Shown here in pieces: positions 1 through 5,737 of a stretch of 8,972 nt of DNA. Under the pieces are notes generated by a model, which saw nothing but the letters and a program-made list of their open reading frames with translations, ran no database searches and was not told where the DNA came from. Every line of letters starts with the position of its first letter. Positions within the stretch are counted from its first letter, which is position 1. Where the stretch lies: contig DAITVZ010000118.1 of the NCBI GenBank assembly GCA_036841525.1, forward strand, positions 1 to 8,972, in the 5' to 3' direction. The stretch comes from JAAYEA01 sp012689325. Lineage in GTDB: Bacteria; Chloroflexota; Anaerolineae; JAAYEA01. Position numbers and translations under genes: made by a program.

Positions 1-432
1 GACGATCTTCAGCAGCGCGTTGAAGCCCGCCGTGGTGACCATGTGCGCTTCGTCCAGGATATACACGCGATAGCGGCATTCGTTGGGACGAAACCGCACC
101 TTATCTCGCAGGTCGCGCACCTCGTCGATGCCGCGATTCGAGGCAGCGTCGATCTCCACCAGGTCCAGAGACCGCCCCTCGGTAATCGATTGGCAGACGG
201 GGCACTGGTTGCAGGGCTTTTCCTCCGTCTCGCCGATACAATTGACCGCCTTGGCCAGCAACCGCGCCATGCTGGTCTTGCCCGTGCCGCGGGGGCCCGT
301 GAAAAGATACGCGTGGGCGACGCGGCCATCGCGCAGGGCATTGCGCAACGTGCGGGTCACGTGCTCTTGCGAGACGACCTCGTCGAACGTCTGCGATCTC
401 CACTTGCGATACAATGCCTGCGAAGCCACCAT
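1..432 (-). CDS. dnaX: DNA polymerase III subunit gamma/tau, N-terminal part (runs off the window)
   Basis: This is the clamp-loader ATPase of the replicative polymerase, which loads the beta sliding clamp in the cytosol. Only the first 144 codons are present; the frame is open to base 1, so the gene continues outside the window. Visible features are the N-terminal signature ALYRKWR (6-12), the Walker A loop GPRGTGKTS (46-54), a zinc-binding cysteine set C65, C74, C77 and C80, the IDAASNRGID segment (94-103), and the Walker B DEAH box (127-130) followed by FNALLK. The start is an ATG at 432 with GGAGG 3 nt upstream (436-440), and no closer in-frame alternative was seen. It follows rsmD by 24 nt on the same strand, so the two are probably co-transcribed. 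Whether it makes both tau and a shorter gamma form cannot be seen here. The identification is secure. Confidence 0.97.
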   Translation of the reverse strand, partial: MVASQALYRKWRSQTFDEVVSQEHVTRTLRNALRDGRVAHAYLFTGPRGTGKTSMARLLAKAVNCIGETEEKPCNQCPVCQSITEGRSLDLVEIDAASNRGIDEVRDLRDKVRFRPNECRYRVYILDEAHMVTTAGFNALLKIV

Positions 433-456
433 TGCCCTCCAACCCGCGAGCGAGCC

Positions 457-1047
457 CTAACCCGCGGCCGCCTCTTCATCGCCGGCCGCGGCCCCATCGG
501 CCTGCTTGCGGCCGTAGAACACCACCAGGGTGCTGCCGTATTTCCGCTCGTCCACCGGCTCGAAATGCGCCAGCTCCAGCTCCCGATACTCTTTGGGGAA
601 TATTTGCACGATGATCTGGCCGTCCTCCGTCAGGAGCGCCTCGTGCTCGTCCAGCGCTTGCAGCGCCTTGGCCCACAATTCCTGGTATTGCGGCGGCGCG
701 ACATAGATGAAATCGTAGCGCCCGTCCGCCTCGGCGATAAACCTGAAGACGTCCCGGCGCAGCACGCGGGCCTGCCCAGCCAGCCCCGTGGTCTTGAGGT
801 TCTCCGCGATCACCCGTATGGCGCGATCCTCCCGCTCCACAAAGGTGGCCTCCTCTGCGCCGCGGCTCAGCGCCTCGATGCCCACGCTGCCCGTCCCGGC
901 GAAGAGATCCAGGAAACGCGCCCCGCGCAGTTCCGTGCCGAGGATATTAAACACCGCCTCTTTGACGCGGTCCATCACCGGCCTGGTCGTCTCCCCGGGG
1001 ACGATGGCCAGCCGGAGACCCTTGGCCTTTCCGGCGATCACCCTCAT
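457..1047 (-). CDS. rsmD: 16S rRNA (guanine(966)-N(2))-methyltransferase RsmD, with altered motif IV
   Basis: RsmD-type enzymes transfer a methyl group from S-adenosylmethionine to N2 of G966 in 16S rRNA of the assembling 30S subunit. The 196-residue length fits the family. The N-terminus MRVIAGKAKG, the block RPVMDRVKEAVFNIL (22-36), the SAM-binding loop FLDLFAGTGSVGIEALSRGA (45-64) and the closing segment KYGSTLVVFY (169-178) are all typical. Motif IV, normally (D/N/S)PP(Y/F), reads APPQY here (117-121): the acidic or polar residue is Ala. The last 16 residues are an Ala/Asp/Glu/Gly tail that looks unstructured. The start is an ATG at 1047 with a weak GGGG-type ribosome site. A promoter lies directly upstream and dnaX follows after 24 nt. 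The fold assignment is firm; full activity with the changed motif is inferred only. Confidence 0.93.
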   Translation of the reverse strand: MRVIAGKAKGLRLAIVPGETTRPVMDRVKEAVFNILGTELRGARFLDLFAGTGSVGIEALSRGAEEATFVEREDRAIRVIAENLKTTGLAGQARVLRRDVFRFIAEADGRYDFIYVAPPQYQELWAKALQALDEHEALLTEDGQIIVQIFPKEYRELELAHFEPVDERKYGSTLVVFYGRKQADGAAAGDEEAAAG

Positions 1048-1065
1048 CGCTATTCACCCCGCCGT

Positions 1066-1094
1066 ATTCTACCGTAGATGGGCCCTGCGGTCAA
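1066..1094 (-). promoter_or_regulatory. Predicted sigma-70-type promoter for rsmD-dnaX
   Basis: Read on the minus strand, TTGACC (1089-1094) is followed after exactly 17 bp by TAGAAT (1066-1071). Each hexamer matches the vegetative consensus at five of six positions. Transcription would start near 1059, giving a leader of about 12 nt before the rsmD ATG at 1047. It sits in the 58 bp gap after murE, so rsmD-dnaX need not depend on read-through from murE. No terminator hairpin was seen in this gap, so read-through may also occur. Confidence 0.6.
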
Positions 1095-1105
1095 CCCGGC
1101 GCGGC

Positions 1106-2632
1106 TCATAGCAGCCCCAACCGCTTCTTGAGCACCTTCCAGGCCGCCTCGTGATCGCTCCACGGGTACTCGACGGTGCCATAGCACATGGAGGGCTCGT
1201 GTCCCTTTCCGGTGATCACCACCAGGTCGCCCGGCTCGGCCATGTCGATGGCCGTCTGGATCGCCTCTCCCCGGTCGGGCACCCGGAAGAAGTCGCGCCC
1301 CTCCTGGCCCCCGGCCTGCTGGCAGCCCACCACCGTCTGGGCGATGATCTCCTCCACCGGCTCGGTGCGCGGATCCTCCGCCGTGAGCACCGACCGATCC
1401 GCTAGCCGGCAGGCCACCTCGCCCATCATCGGCCGCTTCTGCCGGTCGCGCAGCCCCGCGCAGCCAAAGACCACAATCACCTTGCCCGAGGTCAACTGCC
1501 GCACCGTCTTGAGCGCCTGCTCCAGGGCGTTGGGCGTGTGGGCAAAATCGATGAGCACCGCGAAATCCTGCCCGAGGTCGATGGGATCCATGCGCCCCCG
1601 CACGCCACGCATGGCGGACACCCCGGCCTGGATGGCCGACACCGGCGCCCCCTGGGAAAGGGTCGCCGTCACCGCCGCCAGGATGTTATACACGTTGAAG
1701 CGGCCCACCAGCCGGCTTTCCAGGCGGAACTCGCCCCGCGGCGTGTGCGCCGTAAAGGTGAGCCCCGAGGGCATAAAGGTGATGTCCGTGGCCGTCACAC
1801 CGGCGGGGCTATCCAGGCCATAGCTCCAGTGCTCATCCGCCGGGATGACCCGCAGATAGGGATAGGAGGGGTCGTCCACGTTGATCACCGACACCTTGGG
1901 GATGCCCTTGCGCTGGGCGGTGCTCAAATGGCGAAAGAGCTGCGCCTTGGCGTCGCGATAGGCATCGAAGGAGCCGTGCTCGTCCAGGTGTTCGTGGGTG
2001 ATATTGGTCACCACCGCCACGTCGTACTCGCAGGCATCCACGCGGTGCTGCGCCAGGCCGTGGGAGGTGGACTCGAGCACGGCATACTCGGCCTCCGCCT
2101 CCACCATCTCGGCCAGATAGTGCTGCATGTCCAGCGCCTCCGGCGTCGTGGTGTGAAAGCCCGTCTCCTGCTCCCGCCCTCCGATCACCGCGCTCACCGT
2201 GCTCACCAGCCCGGTGCGGTGCCCGGCGACCTCCAGAATGGACGTGATGAGCGTGGCCGTGGTCGTCTTGCCGTCCGTCCCCGTCACGCCGATGACCCGC
2301 AGCTTGCGCGCCGGAAAGTCATACCAGGCCGCGGCCAGGTAGGCCAGCGCCTGCCGCCCATTGGCCACCTGAACATAGGGCACGGCCAGCGGGCCGCCCA
2401 GCAGCGCCTCCACCTCGGCCGGGGCGCGCTCTCCCACCACCACCGAGGCGCCCTGGGCCACCGCCGAGCCGATGTAACGATGCCCATCCAGCGCTTTTCC
2501 TTGATAGGCGAGGAACAGGTCGCCCGGCTGGACCTTGCGCGAATCGGCCTTGATCCCCGCGACGCACGCCGACCCATCGCCCCATAGCCGGGCATCCGGC
2601 AGCGCCACCAGCAACTCGTTGAGCGTCTTCAT
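1106..2632 (-). CDS. murE: MurE-type UDP-MurNAc-tripeptide synthetase
   Basis: This cytosolic Mur ligase uses ATP to add the third, usually diamino, residue to UDP-MurNAc-L-Ala-D-Glu in peptidoglycan synthesis. At 508 residues it is close to family length. Domains in order are the UDP-binding N-domain with SRKVQPGD (31-38); the central ATPase with P-loop GTDGKTTT (118-125), the region HEHLDEHG (213-220) and K229 as the likely carbamylated lysine; and the C-domain with RFNVYN (311-316), RGRM (345-348), LRDRQKRPMMG (394-404), AEDPRTE (418-424) and GKGHE (475-479). The amino-acid selecting site, DNPR in meso-DAP enzymes, is EDPR, so the added residue is uncertain (DAP, ornithine or lysine). I chose ATG 2632 because GGAGGGG lies about 5 nt upstream. 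A GTG at 2650 would add six residues and overlap the preceding stop. It lies 14 nt after the amidohydrolase-like gene. Confidence 0.95.
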   Translation of the reverse strand: MKTLNELLVALPDARLWGDGSACVAGIKADSRKVQPGDLFLAYQGKALDGHRYIGSAVAQGASVVVGERAPAEVEALLGGPLAVPYVQVANGRQALAYLAAAWYDFPARKLRVIGVTGTDGKTTTATLITSILEVAGHRTGLVSTVSAVIGGREQETGFHTTTPEALDMQHYLAEMVEAEAEYAVLESTSHGLAQHRVDACEYDVAVVTNITHEHLDEHGSFDAYRDAKAQLFRHLSTAQRKGIPKVSVINVDDPSYPYLRVIPADEHWSYGLDSPAGVTATDITFMPSGLTFTAHTPRGEFRLESRLVGRFNVYNILAAVTATLSQGAPVSAIQAGVSAMRGVRGRMDPIDLGQDFAVLIDFAHTPNALEQALKTVRQLTSGKVIVVFGCAGLRDRQKRPMMGEVACRLADRSVLTAEDPRTEPVEEIIAQTVVGCQQAGGQEGRDFFRVPDRGEAIQTAIDMAEPGDLVVITGKGHEPSMCYGTVEYPWSDHEAAWKVLKKRLGLL

Positions 2633-2646
2633 CTGCACCCCTCCCC

Positions 2647-3420
2647 TCACGCGAGCAAATCAACCAACCCCAGCATCTCGGCGGCGTTTCGCCAGGCAAT
2701 CCGCTCCTTGACCTCCGCCTCGACATCCAACGCCTGCAGCCGCAGCAAGGCGGGCGCCGCCATGTTCAGCGGCATCCCCGTGCCCCAGACCACGCGCCGC
2801 GGGCCAACGCCCTCCAGCAGGCGCTGGATATCGCGGCGCAGCACGGCGGTCAGCCGCGAGATCTCCACCGCATAGTTGGCCTCTGGCGGGAGCCGCCGCC
2901 CGTCGAGCCCCGCCGCGGCCAGGATCATCCAATGGACGTTCGGGCGCGCGCCGATGGCCGCCTCGTAATTGGCGGGCGAGAGGTCCTCGCCCAGGTCCAT
3001 GGGATGCCGCCCGCGCCGGTCCACCAGCCGCATGGGCGCCTGCACGGCCCAGCCCAGCCGGGCGGCCGCATCCACCAACGCCAGAGCGGCCTCCCCGGCC
3101 AGTTGGTAGCCGTGATACTGCGGATAGAGCCGTAGGCCGCGCAGCCCCAGCCCCTCGCAGCGCCGCAGGTCCTCTTCCCAGCCAGGGTAGGCCGGGTTGA
3201 GCGTGGCAAAGGGGATCAGCCGATCGCCAAAGGGCCGCGCCGCCTCGGCCAGCTCCTCGTTGGCTGGCTGCACGTTCTTGTAAAAGACGCCGTGCAGGTT
3301 CGCCGCCACCGCGCGGTCGATCCCCTGCCGGTCCATCTCGCACACCAGCCCCTCGGCGGTGGTGATCCGCAACTGCCGAAAGGGCCAGTGGCCGATATAG
3401 GCGTTCACGTCGATGAGCAC
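2647..3420 (-). CDS. Amidohydrolase_2-fold protein lacking the metal ligands (probable pseudoenzyme)
   Basis: This 257-residue protein has the TIM-barrel pattern of the amidohydrolase_2 family (COG2159-like) and aligns by eye with its upstream neighbour. Shared landmarks are the N-terminal LIDVNAYIG (2-10), the strand GLRGLRLYPQY (92-102), NVHWMIL (161-167), the strand ending VVWGTGMP (210-217), and the closing helix with RNAAEMLGL. Where the neighbour has HxH, Lys, His, His and Asp, this one has N6-Y8, R97, Pro or Met near 129-130, Ala near 169, and G215. It therefore probably cannot hold the catalytic metal the usual way, yet the frame is intact and codon use matches its surroundings, which argues against simple decay. 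It may be a partner or regulatory subunit of the neighbour, or a metal-independent lactone or sugar-binding protein. The start is GTG 3420 with GGAGG 6 nt upstream. It lies 20 nt after the intact paralog; murE follows. Confidence 0.8.
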   Translation of the reverse strand: MLIDVNAYIGHWPFRQLRITTAEGLVCEMDRQGIDRAVAANLHGVFYKNVQPANEELAEAARPFGDRLIPFATLNPAYPGWEEDLRRCEGLGLRGLRLYPQYHGYQLAGEAALALVDAAARLGWAVQAPMRLVDRRGRHPMDLGEDLSPANYEAAIGARPNVHWMILAAAGLDGRRLPPEANYAVEISRLTAVLRRDIQRLLEGVGPRRVVWGTGMPLNMAAPALLRLQALDVEAEVKERIAWRNAAEMLGLVDLLA

Positions 3421-3440
3421 AAGCCGCCTCCGTCCCTGCC

Positions 3441-4196
3441 CTACCGGCGAGCCAGGATCGCCGCCATGTTGCGGTAAAAGACCTTGTCCCGGTCCTCCGC
3501 GGACATTTCGGCGCCCAGCACCTTGCCCACGCCCGCCTCCACGTTCATGTCCGTGCCGAAAAGCAGGCGATCAGCCCCCAGCTCGCGCAGCGCCATCTCC
3601 ATCATGCCGTCATCGATGACGCTCCCGCAGGTGTCCGCGTATACGCTGGGGACCTCCCGCAGATGCTTGATGGCCCACTCCCAATCGCCGCCGCCGCCGA
3701 TATGCGCCTCGATGAGCATCGCCTCCGGATACTCGCGGGCCACATGGGCGAAATCCGCGGCATTGGAGATATTGGGCTGCTTGGCCAGATGCTCCGGCGA
3801 CAGATACCCGGCGTGCATCAGGATCGGCGCCCGTTCCCGGATGGCCTTTTCGATGGTCGGGCGTACCGCCGGGTCCGAGAGCCGGTACTGGTTATAGAGC
3901 TTGATGCCCATCATCCCCTGGCCCAGGCAGCGCTCGATCTCGCCAATGGACTCCGCCCAGCCGGGACAGACGTAGCAATACCCCAGGATCCGCCCGCGGT
4001 AGCGCCGCATCGCCTCCAACACAGCGTCGTTGCAGGCCCGCACCTCGTCCATGGTGGGCATACCCCGCACGATGGGGATGGAGCAGCAGAGTTGGTCGAT
4101 CTCGAGCCGGTCCGCCGCCTCGATGATGCGATCGTTGTTATCCCAGCCCCACTGCAGCGGCCCGCCGTTCAGGTGCATGTGGCAGTCAATGCGCAT
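3441..4196 (-). CDS. Amidohydrolase_2 family metal-dependent hydrolase (lactonase-like)
   Basis: A 251-residue TIM-barrel hydrolase of the amidohydrolase_2 family, which includes sugar lactonases, decarboxylases and related enzymes. The expected metal and catalytic residues are present: HMH (H6, H8) after the first strand, K99 in GIKLY, H128 in ILMHAG, H165 in EAHIGGGG, and D216 in LLFGTDMN. There is no signal peptide, so it is cytosolic. The start is ATG 4196, with AGGAGG about 5 nt upstream (4202-4207); an ATG seven codons earlier (4217) overlaps the predicted -10 box and is unlikely. It is the first gene of a minus-strand unit with a degenerate paralog and murE, and diverges from an FAD oxidoreductase and a sugar-acid dehydratase. 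That context makes hydrolysis of a sugar lactone or similar ring the best guess. The family call is firm; the substrate is unknown. Confidence 0.87.
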   Translation of the reverse strand: MRIDCHMHLNGGPLQWGWDNNDRIIEAADRLEIDQLCCSIPIVRGMPTMDEVRACNDAVLEAMRRYRGRILGYCYVCPGWAESIGEIERCLGQGMMGIKLYNQYRLSDPAVRPTIEKAIRERAPILMHAGYLSPEHLAKQPNISNAADFAHVAREYPEAMLIEAHIGGGGDWEWAIKHLREVPSVYADTCGSVIDDGMMEMALRELGADRLLFGTDMNVEAGVGKVLGAEMSAEDRDKVFYRNMAAILARR

Positions 4197-4215
4197 GGCT
4201 CCCTCCTGCACCTGC

Positions 4216-4244
4216 ATGTTAGCTCATTCGCCCCCGCGCGTCAA
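4216..4244 (-). promoter_or_regulatory. Predicted promoter for the amidohydrolase pair and murE
   Basis: On the minus strand, TTGACG (4239-4244, five of six matches to consensus) is separated by 17 bp from TAACAT (4216-4221, four of six). Transcription would begin near 4209, only about 13 nt before the ATG at 4196, yet still including the AGGAGG ribosome site. The -35 overlaps the short palindrome TCAATTGA (4241-4248). Confidence 0.5.
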
Positions 4245-4254
4245 TTGAGCGACG
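4222..4254. promoter_or_regulatory. Inverted repeats between the divergent promoters, possible operator
   Basis: Three small symmetric elements overlap here: GCTCA (4222-4226) facing TGAGC (4246-4250); the perfect 8 bp palindrome TCAATTGA (4241-4248); and CGTC (4239-4242) facing GACG (4251-4254) over 8 bp. They cover the minus-strand -35 and end about 5 bp before the plus-strand -35, where a shared regulator could control both directions. The arms are short and could arise by chance; no regulator gene is in the window. Confidence 0.25.
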
Positions 4255-4259
4255 CCCGA

Positions 4260-4287
4260 TTGCCTCGCCATTCCCTCATGGTATAAT
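4260..4287 (+). promoter_or_regulatory. Predicted extended -10 promoter for the oxidoreductase-dehydratase genes
   Basis: A perfect TATAAT (4282-4287) is preceded by TGG (4279-4281), giving an extended -10. A weaker -35, TTGCCT (4260-4265, four of six), lies 16 bp upstream. Transcription would begin near 4294, leaving a leader of about 34 nt that ends in the strong ribosome site AGGAGGT (4318-4324). An ATG at 4286 that opens the same reading frame lies inside this -10 box, so it cannot be the translation start from this promoter. Confidence 0.65.
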
Positions 4288-4327
4288 GGTCACAAGCCAA
4301 GCCAATGCATCTGTCCAAGGAGGTCAC

Positions 4328-5722
4328 ATGCGCACGATTCAAGAGCCCTCGCGCCGCATACCCGTTATCGCCGAGGTGGACGTCGTCGTCTGCGGCGGCG
4401 GGCCCGGCGGCCTGCCCGCGGCCATCGCCGCCGCCCGCCATGGCGCCAAGACCCTGCTCATCGAGCGATACGGCTTTCTCGGCGGGCTGGCCACCGCTGG
4501 CCTGGTGGCGCCCATCCTGGGCCACCACGCCCACAACAGCTCCCAGCCCATCGTGGAGGGGCTGCTGCGCGAGATAACCGAGCGGATGCACGCCCTGGGC
4601 GGCGCGCCCACCTGGGAGGAGACGCTGGCCCGCTGGGGCATCAATTTCGACGCCGAGACCTTCAAGCGCGTCGCGGATCTCTTGGTCCAGGAGGCCGGCG
4701 TGGAGCTGCTCCTGCACACCCTGGTCACCGATGTGGTCGTCCAGGATGGCCGGATCGCCGCCGTGATCATCGAGAACAAGTCCGGCCGCCAGGCCATCGC
4801 CGCCAAGGTGGTCGTGGACGCCACTGGCGACGCCGACGTGGCCTACCGCGCCGGCGCGCCCACCAAGCAGGGCCGCGATTTCGACGGCAAGGTCGAGTCC
4901 ATGGGCTCCTTCATGCACCTGGCCGGCCTCCCGTCGCTGACCGATGAGGCTCGCAGGGCCGCCGTGGAGCAGGTCCGCCAGGCCATGGCCGCGGGCAAGC
5001 TGCGCTTCTATAACCCCGGCTTTCTCGGCGTCAACGATATGCGCCCCGACCACACCTCGCCCAACATGACCCGCTTCGCCGGCGACCCCACCGACGGCGG
5101 CGACATGACCCAGGCCGAGTTGAGCGTGCGGCGCGACGTGTGGGACCTCGTCGCCTTCCTCCGGGACCAAGTCCCCGGCATGGAGGGGGTCTATCTCGCC
5201 GCCACCTCGCCGCAGGTCGGCCCGCGGGAAAGCCGCCAGATCGTCGGCGGCTATGCCCTCACCGGCCAGGACGTGCACGCCGGCGCCAAGTTCGCCGACG
5301 CCATCGCCCGCGGCTCCTGGTGGGTGGACATCCACTGCCCGTTGGGCAACACCTATCCGGTGCACCTCTGCATCGTCGAATGCCCCCGGCAGGAATCCTG
5401 CCCCTTCTGGGCCGCCGAGCATGGGCGCATGTTCACCCGCCAGGGCGACCAGGGCACGGTTTACCCGCCCGACGGCGACTGGTACGACATCCCTTACCGC
5501 TGCCTGGTCCCCAACGCCATCGATAACCTCCTGGTCTCCGGGCGCTGCATCTCGGCGACCCACGAGGGCATGGCCGGCGCCCGCGTGATGGGCACCTGCT
5601 TCGCCATCGGACAGGCCGCGGGCACGGCGGCGGCGTTGGCGGCCCAGGCCAACGGCCGCCCGCGCGACGTGGACGTGGCCCAACTGCGCGCCGCGCTGGG
5701 CGCCGATGGCGCGCTGGTCTAG
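4328..5722 (+). CDS. FAD-dependent oxidoreductase (FAD_oxidored family)
   Basis: A 464-residue flavoprotein with no signal peptide, presumably cytosolic. The N-terminal dinucleotide fold has VDVVVCGGGPGGLPAAIAAA (17-36), an acidic residue ending the second strand in LLIER (43-47), and GFLGGLAT (49-56). Later family marks are VVDATGDADVAYRAGAP (162-178), GPRESRQIVGGYALT (298-312), YDIPYRCLVP (386-395), and the C-terminal FAD segment LLVSGRCISATHEGMAGARV (401-420) with MGTCFAIGQAAGTAAA. Between WWVDIH and the GDWYDIPYRC block lies an apparent insert with C337, C348, C352 and C358, discussed as a finding. The start is ATG 4328, directly after AGGAGGT. It diverges from the amidohydrolase genes and precedes the dehydratase by 15 nt, so oxidation of a sugar or sugar-derived hydroxyl compound is plausible. 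Substrate and electron acceptor are unknown. Confidence 0.9.
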   Translation: MRTIQEPSRRIPVIAEVDVVVCGGGPGGLPAAIAAARHGAKTLLIERYGFLGGLATAGLVAPILGHHAHNSSQPIVEGLLREITERMHALGGAPTWEETLARWGINFDAETFKRVADLLVQEAGVELLLHTLVTDVVVQDGRIAAVIIENKSGRQAIAAKVVVDATGDADVAYRAGAPTKQGRDFDGKVESMGSFMHLAGLPSLTDEARRAAVEQVRQAMAAGKLRFYNPGFLGVNDMRPDHTSPNMTRFAGDPTDGGDMTQAELSVRRDVWDLVAFLRDQVPGMEGVYLAATSPQVGPRESRQIVGGYALTGQDVHAGAKFADAIARGSWWVDIHCPLGNTYPVHLCIVECPRQESCPFWAAEHGRMFTRQGDQGTVYPPDGDWYDIPYRCLVPNAIDNLLVSGRCISATHEGMAGARVMGTCFAIGQAAGTAAALAAQANGRPRDVDVAQLRAALGADGALV

Positions 5723-5737
5723 GATAAGGAACTCTCC

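Noticed and set aside
43..1077. A 344-codon plus-strand frame opposite dnaX and rsmD
   Set aside because: It crosses two conserved minus-strand genes and their gap, and the translation is Arg/Leu/His-rich without motifs; it is an antisense shadow.
1538..2587. A 349-codon plus-strand frame opposite murE
   Set aside because: It lies wholly within murE, which carries all Mur ligase motifs, and its product is His/Arg/Gly-rich without any recognisable fold.
2633..2650. GTG 2650 as the start of murE
   Set aside because: It overlaps the preceding stop codon, and the GGAGGGG just before ATG 2632 lies inside this stretch, favouring the later start.
4286..4327. Extra 14-codon N-terminus for the FAD oxidoreductase starting at ATG 4286
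   Set aside because: That ATG lies inside the predicted TATAAT box, has no ribosome site, and the ATG at 4328 follows a near-perfect AGGAGGT.
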